DNA of 64,000 bases. It comes from Zoroaster sp. YZ-2022. Taxonomy: Eukaryota; Echinodermata; Asteroidea; Forcipulatida; Zoroasteridae. Both the position numbers and the translations under genes were made by a program. The notes under the pieces were generated by a model. The model did not search any database. It was not told the origin of the DNA and saw only the letters and a list, made by a program, of their open reading frames with translations. Below are positions 1 to 12,314 of this stretch, in pieces (the first letter of the stretch is position 1; each line of letters starts with the position of its first letter). The DNA lies in contig CM055833.1 of assembly GCA_029582265.1 (NCBI GenBank), forward strand, positions 31,524,288 to 31,588,287. The letters run 5' to 3'.

Positions 1-2100
1 TGTGTGTACGATACATACGTACATACGCGCTAAAATACGACTATGCACCTACATGATGCAGACTAGTCGCGCACTGTGTAGATTCACGTAAGCACACGAC
101 CCGTATTTTAGGACTGAAAAAGTCGTTTATATTGAAAATTTCTGTCATTGCCCACGAATCAAACAAGCTAAAAGATATGAAATATGTAGTTTCTAAATGA
201 ATGCGTCTTCATTTTCCAATTAAAAAATTCCAATCTATAAAAAAGAAAAAAATGAAGGTTTAGTATAATTTGTTATTATTTTTTGCTATAGCAGTACTGG
301 CATTTCAGTCCAAGAGAAGGGGTGTACCTTTCCAATCCATGTCAGTTAAACATTTATTTAAATCTAAGCCCTTACTCCTACTTTCAACATCTTGCAACTT
401 CAGATATGCAGAATTGATGCTGGGTGATTTTGACATAATGAAGCACCGGTCGTCAGTCAATGGAATTGGTAATTTGGGCCCCTTATACTTTTATTGCTTG
501 TTTGCCCCTCCTTCCCTAGTTCTTGGATTCTATAATTGCTGCAATGATAGACCAAAGAATTTTAGAAAACAAATGTGTTGGTTCATCACCAGTGGCAGTA
601 TGCCATCACCACCAGAACCTGGGGAGGGGGCAGACATTTATATTCAAAATTACCGATTCAATGACAACCTCTGAATGTCACCCATTCTGAACTGTCACTA
701 AATCGTACATACAGAGCGTACATTTATTATAAATGCAGATTGATTCTGTTTTGTTGTCAACAAAGGATCATGGTTGGGTTCATTTACACTGAAGTCATTT
801 CACTTGTTACATGTGTAAGACCATGTACACTAATTTCTAGATTGGTTACAAGTAGGTTAAACAGGTCAACAAAGTGGTTTCAATCGATTGTGGGGGTGTG
901 GGAGTGTGTAACCACAAAAGTCAAGTCATGAAACCCAACAGACAGTTACAATTTACAAGCACCCATACAACTCTTTGATTATTTCAATGTCTAACAATTT
1001 ATGTACAAAATGGCATCTGATATTTAGGTTGTAATTCTGTAATATGGATGCAGATACAGACATTTTGCCAATCGTGTGTACAACCTTGAAAATGTAAAAA
1101 TCAATGTAGAATTTGTTTTCAAATTTTATAAATTATTTTTTAATTATTTGCAGTATAGGTGAAAACAAAGACAGTTTATAAGCATGTCACAATAAGGAGA
1201 TGCTTGATTACAGTGTCACTATCATTGTCAATTTATCATTATATTTTTGTTATAAGCTTAACCTGAAAGTGAAGTATATTATAAATAAAGATTACATTTA
1301 TTTTTGTACAAGACTTAATACCAAGAGATAAATACCAATGTTGGCTTCATTTAAATATAAAATTTGAAGGTTTTCCCATAAACAAAGTGAAAAGGGCAAC
1401 CAATTATCAGATTTGATCCAGTGGATATAATTACATTTAATTTTGTTTGAATTGGGAATTATTTACTTTTTGACAAAAACTCTTCTGCGGGGGGCAGTGG
1501 AAGATGGAAAGCACGGATGAAAGCTTTCTTCCAACTTTATCATGTAGTAGTTATAAGCTTATTTTCTAATGAAAGGCTAATTAGCTGAAGGAAAGGAAAG
1601 GGGAAATATTTATATTGTCTTCCATGCTTCAGTGTCTTCAGTAACCCCAAACTCCCCCAAACAATTTAACCCACACTTCCTGCTCTTTGAATTTGCAGCC
1701 AAGTTTAATCCAGTTACTATATATGTAGTCCCCTTCTATCCTAAATCAACTTTGTGACTTTATGCCCATAATAACGTTGAATAGGTTGATCTGGCTACCT
1801 ACAACCCTGGCAAACTATTTTCATATGAGTGATTTTTAATGTTGATTTATCATCTAGCATGGTTTTGAAAAGCATGTGTTGGGCTAGTGTCAATATTTAA
1901 AATAAAAAACATTGTGTTCCAAGTCACACTTGTTAATTTCTAATTTACTGCTTAAATCTCACAACATTTCCAAGTTTAACAGCCAATATCTCAAGAACTA
2001 AATGACCTATTAGAAAACAAAAAACACAATTGAATTCCTTACATTAATAGCTTGTAATTCTTGTGAAATGAGTTACCATAAATGCTTGCCAATGGTCCAA
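1..2100. other. AT-rich non-coding stretch
   Basis: I see no gene, RNA gene or recognisable transposon here. The sequence is AT-rich with scattered stops in all frames. The short open frames around 270-930 have no recognisable domain and no compositional bias typical of coding sequence. It could be intronic or intergenic DNA. Confidence 0.5.
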
Positions 2101-2209
2101 TTAGTGGCACACGAAGTAACGATTTTTACAAATTTTAAAAGGTCATATATCATAGCTTCAATTTAATGTATCAGTTGACAAATTTGTTATTTTTTCATAA
2201 TCATGAGGT

Positions 2210-2503
2210 CATATATGACCTTCAAACCACCTAATGTGACCTTTACTTCCTGTCCAAACAGGAAGTTCAAATTCAACACATTCTAACGCAAAATTGATGT
2301 CTTTTGAATATGAAATTGATATTGTTATTATAAAAGATGATAAACCCTTGCACAATATGATATTGACATCATCGATGATAATTTGATTGAACCGGAAGTT
2401 GACTCGAACACCGTGTGTTTGTTCTAACAAACACTTAAACTCTAGTTAGGTGTTCGGGTATGTACCCGAAACACCTATTGTTTTTGTACGTTTTTGTTTT
2501 TTT

Positions 2504-2535
<32 letters not shown>

Positions 2536-3155
2536 CCCCAATAACTGTCCGGTAACAAACACATACTTGCAAACTTCACATGAACTTGAAACTTGGCATG
2601 TACTTAGAACTTAACAAGTAGATGAAACTCGAGTTGTGAGTGACCCCGATTTGACCTTACTTCCTGTCCAAACCGGAAGTCAAAGTTTAATATTTAAAAA
2701 AATCATATCTCAACAACCACAACAGGTAAATGGACATTTTTTGCACTATTGTATAGATTGTTAATTGTCGAAAAATATTTTACAAAACATGACCCAATTT
2801 GACCTTACTTCCTGTCCAAACCGGAAGTCAAAGTTTAACATTTAAAAAATCATATCTCAACAACCACAAGAGGTAAATTCACAATTTTTGTACCATTGTA
2901 CAGATCGTTAATTGTCGAAAAATATTTACACAAAGGTGACCCCAATTTGACCTTACTTCCTGTCCAAACCGGAAGTCAAATTTAATATTTAAAAAAAATC
3001 ATATTTCAACAACCACAAGAGGCAAATTCACACTTTTTGTACCATTGCACTGATCGTTAATTGTCAAAAAATATTTACAAAAAGGTGACCCCAATTTGAC
3101 CTTTACATCTCCCGAACACCTAGCGTTTGTGTCAAGACAAACTCGAATCTCTAGT
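2210..3155. repeat. Inverted-repeat-bounded repeat element with tandem core
   Basis: The motif AGGTGTTCGGG at 2449-2459 recurs inverted at about 3112-3121 and brackets a segment with a short TTC run (2507-2535) and a tandem core. A related unit lies immediately left (2210-2448). Similar sequence occurs inverted at 5340-6120, which also ends in a TTC/GAA run and AGGTGTTCG. This looks like a family of non-autonomous repeats; the class is not identifiable from these ends. Confidence 0.5.
2640..3100. repeat. Tandem repeat, about 145-bp unit, three copies
   Basis: Three consecutive copies each contain ACTTCCTGTCC, AACCGGAAGTCAA, an A-rich stretch, CAACAACCACAA and AATTGTCGAAAAATATTT. Copies start near 2650, 2800 and 2945. 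They differ by a few substitutions and small indels, which indicates local tandem duplication. Confidence 0.75.
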
Positions 3156-3159
3156 TGTT

Positions 3160-5335
3160 TTTATTATTTTCTTCTGGATGACTTCTTTACAGAATTGTAT
3201 TTATGCATCATTGTACCAAATAGGTATTTCATCTGAATATTGTCAAGAATTGGGTACATACTCATTATAGTAAAGACAATGATAGCAAACTTCTAAACCC
3301 ACAAGATCTTTATCTTCGATTTGCAAAAGTAACCTCTCATCTTTCCCGTTGGGCTGCTTCAAACAGTTGGCATGCAATCAAGGTTTGGCACTGTGAATAC
3401 TTATCAGTTTTTTTTCTCAATTTTTCTCGGTTTGTCAGGGAGGAACTCTGATGAAGACCACGGTTTTCTTCTCTGGGGTTCAGTGCTGCATTCTCACTGC
3501 TGAACCTCATCTTGACCTGAATATGTATGAAGAAATGATAAATATTTAATAGAAATAGAGGAATAAGTGAGTAAGGGGAATGGGCATTGTAGACAGAAAG
3601 AATGACTTTTTAAGGGCTTTTTTGGATTTGTTTTGCAACCACTAACCAGTTAAAAAGTCATTCTATCGATTTTTGGTGGTACAGAAAGCGAAAACTATAT
3701 TTAAAATCCACTTTTATGATGGTTTTCGGACTTGATTTCCCTTCTAAAAATCCTCCTCTTCAGAAAATAGAAGGATCCTATTATAGTTGCCACTACTACT
3801 ACTACTGTGTTGGTCACTAATTGTGGAGTTTACAAGATCAGACTGACATGACTGAGGAAGTCATCGTATACCAAAAATGCCTGATTTTTCATGAAATAAA
3901 TATCCTGGAATAATTTGAAGTATATGTCCATCATCATCCATATGTTCTCCACCTTACCAGGTAGGTAAGATTACATTATTGGTTATATTTAATGAAAAAT
4001 TGTGGCGGCCAGATACGACATTCTACCCGAATTTTTCAATATTTGCCTACCTTGATGTTTCTGTTTCTTCTCATTTCTTTTCTCAGCCCTGCAAATGGCA
4101 TGGAAGCATTTGTACCACTCAAGAGTGGTACCCATAAATCTGTAAATTAAATGGTAATTAATTTTAGGAATGTCGGCTATTCATCCATTAATACATACAT
4201 GTAAAATAAAAAATAAATGGGTCAGCACCCATCTTCATTGTATACACTATGAAAAATTAACTTAAGTTCCCCAAAACTTTAGTTCAGCTGAATAAGCATC
4301 ATTTCCATGCTTAGTTATTCACACCGCCAAAGGTTGAATATTCTTGGCCCATGTACAAAGTTATGTTTGTGCAACTACATACAAGTATTACTTTTAAGTA
4401 TCTGATAAAACTCCAGTATAAAGATCCCATTTTTCAACAGTGCTGATTTTTTTCCCAAAAACGTGCCCCTTTGAGGATTTTGATGGATTTGGGGTGGTTA
4501 GGGTAACTTATAGTTTATTTTGTTGGTCAAGGTATTAACATGGTAACTATTGAAGATAATCACCAAGAATGATCTTTTTTGAAATTGTCACTTCTAAAAA
4601 GTATGACAATAATAATGTCAACAATAGACACGATATTGAGGGACAGACGAGAATGAGATATTAAAAGTCTGACGACACATGTTAAATTGTCAAGGATATT
4701 TTTCATATAAGTCCAACTATTTTACAAAAAATATGTAGTCTGATTAGGTCCAGATATTTTTCAAATTCATTTAAAAATAATTCCTACGTTACCTGTAACA
4801 GAGATTCTGACAGTTGTTCGTTACCGGCGACGTGGCGATCGCAAGTTATAACGTTACTCGTTAGCTCCAACAGCCCTAACGTTAGACCATTTCTTGCTCC
4901 ATGGTTAGACATGGTTTATTGGCAATATCACACTAAACCATACCATCTATTTCTTTCATCCACTTGCACATGAAAGAAACTAGCTTTGTCCAACTCATTT
5001 CCGAAAATGAAAACAATTTGGATTCCATGCTAGACAAATAGTACATTTTCTGCGACGCATTTTCTGCAGACGGGCCCGACAGCTAGGTAAGCCATTGTTG
5101 TTGTTGCTGCCCATGCATGGCGGGTCATGACCTTACAAATGTAACAGCTAGCTCTAGCTATAATAGGTTAATTTTGCACCACTGTCGCTGTGCGGTCTTC
5201 GTACGAAGGTATTATATGCTAATTAGATACTGCAGTGAATGTGTTTACGAGGCATATATACACACTATAGGCCGATATGTCTGTGTGTAGAGAACGTCAA
5301 GGCCATTCACACAGTATGGCTGTCAACTTCTGAAT
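3160..5335. other. Non-coding stretch, no gene recognised
   Basis: No convincing open frame, RNA gene or transposon end was seen. The part around 4790-5100 is richer in CpG than its surroundings, which might mark a promoter or exon of a host gene, but I cannot support a model. Confidence 0.4.
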
Positions 5336-5339
5336 AGTT

Positions 5340-5690
5340 GTTCATTTAAACTTCTGTTTTCGACCGGAAGGAGAGGTCAAAGTGGGGTCATGTCTGTGTA
5401 AGAAATGTGACATAGTTCAATGTCTTTAAGATGATGCAAAGACTGTGAAAATATTTTCTGTGGTTCATGAGATATGATTTTTTGAAATGTTTTTGAAGTT
5501 TTCAACTTCCGGTTTCGACCGGAAGGAGAGGTCGGATTGGGGTCACATCTGTGTACGAAAAATCACATAATTAAAGATCTATAACATGGTGCAAAGACTG
5601 TGAAAATATCGTTTGTGGTTCATAAGATATGATTTTTTGAAAATATTAACCTTTGATTTAGTGTAATTCGATATCTGATGACCTCACTAT
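5340..5690. repeat. Tandem repeat, two units of about 165 bp
   Basis: Two adjacent copies each contain TTCGACCGGAAGGAGAGGTC, then GATGCAAAGACTGTGAAAAT (second copy GGTGCAAAGACTGTG) and ATATGATTTTTTGAAA. They share the CCGGAAG-type core with the inverted family at 2640-3100, so the two loci are related repeats in opposite orientation. Confidence 0.7.
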
Positions 5691-5799
5691 GACGTCACAA
5701 CTTAGTGTACAACTACAGTTAAGGTCTAACTAATGTGTGAAGTTTTAAGGTTCTGTGAACTCTGCAACTATGTTTTTGTCTCTGGATAAGTCTTATTGA

Positions 5800-6069
5800 G
5801 AAGAAGAAGAAGAAGAAGAAGAAGAAGAAGAAGAAGAAGAAGAAGAAGAAGAAGAAGAAGAAGAAGAAGAAGAAGAAGAAGAAGAAGAAGAAGAAGAAGA
5901 AGAAGAAGAAGAAGAAGAAGAAGAAGAAGAAGAAGAAGAAGAAGAAGAAGAAGAAGAAGAAGAAGAAGAAGAAGAAGAAGAAGAAGAAGAAGAAGAAGAA
6001 GAAGAAGAAGAAGAAGAAGAAGAAGAAGAAGAAGAAGAAGAAGAAGAAGAAGAAGAAGAAGAAGAAGAA
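5800..6069. repeat. Pure (GAA)n / (TTC)n microsatellite, about 90 units
   Basis: An uninterrupted GAA triplet run of about 270 bp occupies this interval. It abuts the AGGTGTTCG end of the flanking repeat family, whose other copy (2507-2535) carries only a short TTC run, so the tract appears to have expanded inside a dispersed repeat. The Arg and Ser homopolymer frames it creates are not genes. Confidence 0.97.
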
Positions 6070-6129
6070 CTAGACGGCAGTGTTTGTGATATTACAAACA
6101 CATAGGTGTTCGAGTTTTGTCAGGGCAGT

Positions 6130-7910
6130 GATGATGACGTCAGAATGTTTTTTAAAGAAACTTTCCATTATTATTTTTTTAACATTAAACTTTGACTTCC
6201 GGTTTAGACAGGAAGTAAAGCTCATATTGGGGTCATGTTTTTGTAATACAAATAAAAGAGGGTGTCCATATAGCAAACAGTCTACATGTTCAAAAGACAC
6301 ACAAATATTGCTGGCTAAATACTATATCTCGAATTTTTCAGCTGAATGAGTTCACAATTTAATGCATTCAGAGCAGTTGTATTCATTCTAATGTGGAGTT
6401 TTGGACAGATTTCTCTTTACTAAACTCATACAGGAAATTATTTCACTTTTACTAAAACACCTTTAGTCAACATTATTTTGGGAAGATTGATACCATCATT
6501 AGTAAGTTTCACATTAAAATCCGACCATAGGATATGTTTTTAATTACTAATCCTAGACCTTACCTTTTAGGAAGGATAGGCCTATGTATAAAACCTTACC
6601 GGATTGTTGATGATGATCGGAATTGGACATAGCAGCAGTGGTACTAAGACAACGATGAAGTATCTACGATTTCTCCAGGCCAGTGCCAGTCGGCTGGGTG
6701 GGGGAAGTAACGACACAGACTGGACACCTTCTCGTAAGACCACCTCGTCCCAGCTCGGTGGGGGATCTTCACCAGAATCCATGTCTGTGGTTTAAACGAT
6801 GAAAAAAAAAATGTCACTGTGAAAGGGATCAACTCGTGGCTCTACCGGCCGTACCAATACAAAAACTGTGGCGATAGACCAACCCATGTATTCAACGGGG
6901 AACTCAATGCATATGGTATCGCCCAGGGCAAACTTTGCACTGTTTGTCGCATGCTTACCCTTGTTAAACTTATTCCCTTGCTCACAAGTGGAAGAATGAA
7001 TGTTACTGTTTTCAGTGAAGATAGTTTCCCGGAAGATTCGGTACGGTGGGAAACATTGCTCCGTTTGATTTTTTTTTAAATCAGGATAACAAGTCAACAT
7101 CGGCATTTCCTTTGAAGATCAACGCATATTTTAACATTATTTCAGAGGGTTTATACACTCTTTGGAATTGCTTAACCTTGACCTAGTTGGGCATGAGTAT
7201 AATAGAACGGAGGTTACGTCTGGGTCAGTACACACGGTAATGCCGACTTAGCCACTAACCAACCTACAGTTCGTGCCATCCCACATTCACATAATTATCA
7301 GTTCCAACCTCCATGCAGTAATCATGACAATCAGACAAACCGAAATGTTACACTCCGGTAATAAGGTTATGGTGCGGTCACCCAAGGGTTTCCCGATTGG
7401 GATATTTTGATTTCCTCATTGGGAGAATATGGTTTCAATCGGGATAAAATAATCTCCCAATAGGGATAATCGACCCCGTGTTCACTCAAGTCTAATATTT
7501 CTTCACTGGTTGGGCTTAGGCCAAAGTCTCTGGTTTCTGGTCTCCGCGCGCGTCGCCTCAGACCCGCGCGTCGGCATGTTTAATTATTTTGTTTTGGTAT
7601 GAAACGATGTCCAATTGCAGCCAAAATTGCTGGATCGATTGGAATTCTGCCTTGTAAACGACTATGTTTTAAACGACTTTTTCACAAAGGGGTATGAACG
7701 TTTGCCCGATTTGTGAGCCCTCTCTTTGCCACCGCACCGATTTTGAAGCCGACCTATGACCAGAAACATGAGCTATTTTTGGTTTGCCTTATCTATGATT
7801 TCCTGAGTATTTGATGTCAACAAACATGTGAGATAACGGCCTGTGCGACAAACAATAACTGATGTATACAAGAGAACTATGCAGTAACTCTTCATGTAAA
7901 ATCGTTTGCT
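6130..7910. other. Non-coding, no gene recognised
   Basis: Short open frames here (for example 6604-6795 with a duplicated LGGGS motif) lack recognisable domains. Around 7375-7470 there are several GGGATA/TCCC motifs resembling a small degenerate repeat. Sequence near 7490-7760 resembles 44500-44640 in motif (GATTTTGAAGCCGACCTAT read on opposite strands), suggesting dispersed repeats. Confidence 0.35.
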
Positions 7911-7917
7911 TTTTGGG

Positions 7918-7966
7918 TAACCATGGTCATAGAGGAAGGAACACATGTTTTTCTTCCTCCATGCCA
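7918..7966. repeat. Small hairpin repeat (GGAAGGAA stem family)
   Basis: Sequence with AACCATGG, GAGGAAGGAACACA, then the inverted CTTCCTCCATGCCATGG forms an imperfect hairpin. A near-perfect relative with an 18-bp stem is at 43991-44028, so this is a dispersed foldback family of unknown mechanism. Confidence 0.55.
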
Positions 7967-8069
7967 TGGTCAAGTCTGCTGCTAGAGTCAAAATGGTCAA
8001 AGAACTCGGCCTACAAACCTTGTGTGATTGGGGTTGCCATCAGAGGTTACTAAAACATCAGACCGATAG

Positions 8070-9540
8070 CAGTTAACAGACGCTTCGCGGTTTATTGCCG
8101 TGATTTTGACTAATGTGAATAACTGCTATCACTGCAATCGTGACACACGATCCGTCGCCGCTCGCCGCACGATGGCGCTACACGAACCGCTACAATCACG
8201 AACCGCTATCACACACAGTCTTGCAAATTTTGTAGAATCTCCCCCCGAAAACGGTGGGAAACCCACTGTGCATGCATGCGTCAATTTGAAATGCGACCGC
8301 GGCTCACAGTTTTTGGTGCGCATGAGCATAAACATCAACGGAAGTTGATGCCGTTGTCACGGTCTCAGCTATCCGGCGTGCTCAGCTATCTGGATGACGT
8401 AGCCGGGCATTTTAGCACGCTGTAGTCATGGTCTCAGTATTCCGGCGTGCTCGGATATCCGGGTTACAACATCGGACAATTCCGCGTGCCCTCGCGAGTT
8501 CTCTATGGTCCCATTAATTTTAAGATTATTCTCTACTCAATCACATTCTCTTTGCCCATCTTTATACGTGTTCATGGGTACAAATTTACGCAGGTTACAC
8601 TTTTTCAAAGTCCCTTCTTTCTTTAATTTTGTATGGCAAATTGTAAACACAATAATGGATAAATTCCTCGTACAAACCCCCTTTTCTGGTTGTATTTTTT
8701 AATATGTGACAAATATGTAAAACGTACAAAGTATAATCTGACGTGACTGTTCTGGGCTTCTTTTTTTTAAATAATAATAATAATAATCATGGCATTTTAT
8801 CGTGGTTAATAGTTAAAATATAAAATGCTGCAGAAAAAACAGTGAAAATAAAGTACAAATAGCCTAAACAGAGAAAACATTGTATCAAATGGCAAATTAC
8901 AACAAGTGAAGTTACATAGAACAATAAAGTTTTATTTCATATCAAGTACAGTTTTGCATGGGCAACATCAACATTACCAGTAAAATAATTAAATTATTGA
9001 GTTAAAATTTATGTATACAGTGTATACACATAATACTAACATTGTTTCCCTTATACTTTTCGGTGGGTTTCTAGCGTGAAACAGAGAGTTCCCTAATACA
9101 GGGGTACTTTCAAAGGTAGAAGTAGAAGCTGTACATGTACACCTTCATTGGATAGAGTAATTTGACAACCAACAGTGAGCACTACATTTTCTGAATCATT
9201 TACGTTAGAAATCTCAAAATATCGGCAAGGGTCAACTGACAGATTTCCGTAAAACTCTCTTGAAAGGTAAATCAACAGTATTTATTCAGACTAAAGGAAA
9301 AAAGTCACAGAGTAAAGTCAGAGAGTCAACGGTAACATTTTACAGAATCTTCTGTTCGTTGACACTGTTTTTGTTGCAATTCATGGGTGTCATTTCATTG
9401 TGAGTTTCAGTTTTACAGAATATTTTGAAAAATGTGAGAGTTGTGTTTTTCATTGTGATTATTAATGGTTAATTAAAATATGATACAAGTTATGAAAATG
9501 TAAATATTATCCTGTTTCGCAATTTTTTCCCTATCACATT
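8070..9540. other. Non-coding; repeat fragments only
   Basis: No gene recognised. The segment 8206-8256 (ACACAGTCTTG, GTAGAATCTCCCCCC) is an inverted match to 9655-9705, so both ends of this stretch carry copies of one short repeat. Sequence 8350-8480 contains two related CCGGCGTGCTC blocks. The rest is AT-rich and featureless. Confidence 0.4.
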
Positions 9541-9877
9541 AATGGTATGGCCTACAATGCGCGTCAAGCCTCGGATCACGTGAGACCCTTCCTGCCCCCG
9601 CTAGCATTTCAAATTGACGCATGGCGCGGCGGAGTGGTTTTTCACGGGGGGGGGGGGGGTTTGGGGGGAGGGAGATTCTACGAAATTCCCAAGACTGTGT
9701 TTGATAATAATAATAATAATAATAAAGATTTTTAGCGCGCACATATCCACCCTGCTGGGCGCTCAAGGCGCGGAAACAAAGAAAAAAACATTAATACAAA
9801 CAATATACAATGATAGCATAGGGAAACAAATATTATGTACCGAGATACATGTACCTACAATGCAATTACAAATAACT

Positions 9878-10384
9878 TTATACATCATCTTTAAAGAGTT
9901 GTGACATAAGATGACTTTTAAGCATCGACTTGAATCTGGTTATACTATGACAAGATTTGAGTTTAGTTGGAAGACGATTCCAGAGTCTCGGAGCTGCGAC
10001 AGAAAACGACCTATCACCCCAGTTCCGTTTTGAAGTTGGTTCCTTTAGGAGTGACATGTTGCTGGAGCGCAAATTGCGTGATGGAGTGTAGACTTTAAGC
10101 AGTTCAGAAATATAAATTGGAGCAATGTTATTAAAAGATTTGTGAACAATTAGCATAAGTTTAAAAACAATTCTCTGTGAAACAGGAAGCCAGTGCAGTT
10201 TTTTCAAGATTGGCGTGATATGGCATGACTTTCTGGACAAAGTCACAACACGAGCTGCTGTGTTTTGTATGTGCTGAAGACGAGATATTTGATTCTGCGG
10301 GAGACCGTAAAGGAGAGCATTCCCGTTATCGAGCCGTGATGTGACAAACGCATGTATAATTTGTTCAGCAGCACTTTTATTCAA
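9878..10384 (-). pseudogene. LINE reverse transcriptase, C-terminal part (interrupted)
   Basis: About 168 residues with the family's C-terminal motifs: TSRLDNGNALLYGLP, RLQHIQNTAARVV, LHWLPVSQRIVFK and APRLWNRLP. These match the C-terminal regions of the LINE frames at 59580-60728 and 54844-55509. It is not an independent gene: its N-terminal end is the Polinton target site, and the rest of the domain lies at 28170-29522. Disrupted, so not expected to be functional. Confidence 0.88.
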
Positions 10385-10386
10385 GT
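10381..10386. repeat. Polinton target-site duplication, left copy
   Basis: TCAAGT precedes the left terminal repeat and recurs at 28164-28169 directly after the right one. Six bases is the typical Polinton duplication. The exact border is ambiguous by one base because the flank and the terminus share bases. Confidence 0.85.
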
Positions 10387-10624
10387 AGTAGTATGTTAGA
10401 TGGGGGTCCTAGACCAGCTGCTCAAAAAAATCAATTTCTCTGGGTAGTAGTAGGGGATTTAAGCAATTTACCATTTTGAGTTTTCTTATTTTCTCAAAAT
10501 TCGCTGGGTAGTAGTAGGGCGCCGTTTTAGGTAGAAAAAACAATACTTCACGTTTTTTTGATTTGTTTTTTTAGTTTTTTATTTTCTAAATATATATTAA
10601 ATAGACGATGGCAAAACGACAAAC
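10387..10624 (+). repeat. Polinton terminal inverted repeat, left
   Basis: Matches the reverse complement of 27927-28163 nearly base for base; the main difference is a small change in the T-rich part near 10567-10576. It includes two copies of CTGGGTAGTAGTAGGG (near 10439 and 10502) and, at its inner edge, the ATG and first codons of the polymerase gene. The repeat therefore supplies the promoter, leader and first residues of the gene at each end. Confidence 0.96.
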
Positions 10625-11979
10625 AAAATATTTATCGAAATGGACGTTGCAAGAATTGAAAGATTTTATGCAAGAACGCAGATCAAATAATTTATTTGAT
10701 CGTTCTTTTTTTGTTGAGCTAAACAGCAAGAATAAATTTAATAAACGTGTTTATTACGAAGCCGTGAAAAATTATTTAAAACAACCAAAACCAAAACCAT
10801 TATCTAAATTAAGTTTAGTTGAATTGAAAAGACGTATAAACGCGAAGCATATAAATATTCCTAGACACGGCTCTGGGAAAAAAGGGCAATTGATTAAAAA
10901 AGATTATGTAGCCGCTATTAAAAGGTTTCAGGGTAGCGAACAAGAGTTGAAGTTTAACCCACCGATTGACGGTGGAAAATATTTGCGCGAACGAATAATG
11001 ATAGTTCCGATGAATCACAGCAAAGGAAACGACCTAAACATTTTTGCGCAAGCGGTAAAACCAAAGATAATAGCAAAGTTGGCTTTAGACTTGAAAGAAT
11101 TTAACGCGTGCAAGTTTATGGTTTACGTACGCATTAAACTACTTAAAGTAAAACCAAACGGCGTTCATGAAGCTGAACCAAATTTTCATAACAAAAATCA
11201 AATTGTATTATTAAATTTAAACGACATTGACGATATGCTCGTTACTGTTTTTTCGCAAATTGCTGTAGCTTTAGAAAAATATACGAGAGAGGGCAGTGGA
11301 TGGATCGTAGATAGAATTATTGATATGAATCTCACAATCGCTAAATATCAACCTTTGAAAGGAGGTAGTTATATCGAGCTATGCGACTATATAAAAAATA
11401 AAAAAGCGTGCATCAACGTAAAAAACGACGACGACGATTGTTTGCGATGGGCTTTGCGCGCTCATCGTTTCCCCGCTAACGATCACGTTGATCGAATGTC
11501 TAAATACCCAAAAGAGGACGGTTTTAATTTTAATAATATTGACGCACCTACACCGATTAATCAAATAAAAAAAGTAGAGAAACAAAACAATATAGCGATA
11601 AACGTTTTTGGTTGTGAAGGAAAATCGATACTAGTTTACTAGCTCAGCGATCAACCCGCGAGACTAGATCGCATAAATTTATTATTAATTAACGCTGACG
11701 CGAGATCTCACTACGTATATATAAAAGATGTAAATAAATTAGTTTATAATCAAACGAACCACAAAGAACGTAAACATTATTGTTTGAGATGTTTGCATGG
11801 TTTTTCAACGAAATCGCATCTCGAAAATCACGTAGAAATGTGTAAGGGAATAAACGACAGACCAACAAAAATTGTGATGCCAGAAAAGTATAAAAACGAC
11901 AAGGTAAAGTTTATAAATTATCATAAAAAGATGAAAGTTCCTTTCGTTATATACGCTGACTTTGAGAGCATTATTAAAA

Positions 11980-12053
11980 CGCTGTTGCGAAGCGAGATTG
12001 AAGACGCCGCTGACGCTGACGCGGAGCACGCGGAGTGTGACGCGAAGCGCGTG
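11980..12053 (+). repeat. GC-rich palindromic mini-repeat, copy a (in polymerase)
   Basis: CGCTGTTGCGAAGCG followed by a 52-bp block (12000-12051) with GCTGACGCTGACGCGGAGC and TGACGCGAAGCGCG. It reads in frame as DAADADAEHAECDAKR between exonuclease motif I and the next conserved segment. The block recurs at 12315-12366 with one mismatch. Confidence 0.9.
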
Positions 12054-12314
12054 AATACAACAAATACTACGAGACTACAAGAACACGTTGTTTGCGGTTA
12101 TTCATACATCGTTGTTCGTTGCGACGGTGAAACTAGCGAACCCATCGTTTACAGGGGAGAAGATGCGGCTATACACTTTTTAACTAAATTACAAAAAGAA
12201 GAAGAAAACATCAACGAAATATTTAAAAACCCTCTTAAAATAATAATGACTAAATCTAATGTAGAAGATTTTAAAAACGCTAACGAGTGTTGGATATGCG
12301 AAAAGGCATTTTTT

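Larger units (their letters stand above)
9691..10386 (-). mobile_element. 3' part of a CR1-like LINE split by the Polinton
   Basis: On the minus strand this holds the 3' third of a non-LTR retrotransposon: the end of the reverse transcriptase frame (9878-10384) followed by a 3' UTR ending in a TTATTA-type microsatellite (9703-9724), the usual 3' tail of CR1/L2-group LINEs. The 5' part resumes at 28164 on the far side of the Polinton, and the reading of the two halves meets at a codon of the RT frame. The element ran from about 31131 to 9691 before the Polinton insertion. Confidence 0.88.

Noticed and set aside
270..931. Two short open frames near the left end
   Set aside because: No domain, no coding bias and no splice context; AT-rich DNA produces such frames by chance.
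5793..6101. Open frames of poly-Arg and poly-Ser
   Set aside because: They are products of the pure GAA/TTC microsatellite, open on both strands by composition.
6604..6795. Open frame with two LGGGS motifs, possible exon
   Set aside because: No family recognised, and opposite-strand frames are equally open; I could not find splice signals that make a convincing model.
8129..8348. Short CpG-rich open frames on both strands
   Set aside because: Overlapping frames on both strands in a repeat-like segment; no domain.
9614..9904. Open frames across the 3' end of the LINE with poly-Gly and poly-Ile
   Set aside because: Produced by a G homopolymer and the ATA/AAT microsatellite tail.
11640..11642. 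Programmed readthrough or recoded TAG in the polymerase
   Set aside because: The element also has a TAA stop and several frameshifts in other genes, so ordinary decay is simpler; kept only as a minor note.
10608..11642. A separate 344-residue gene upstream of the polymerase
   Set aside because: Same frame as the downstream part, and conserved polymerase N-terminal motifs run up to and past the stop; it is one gene.
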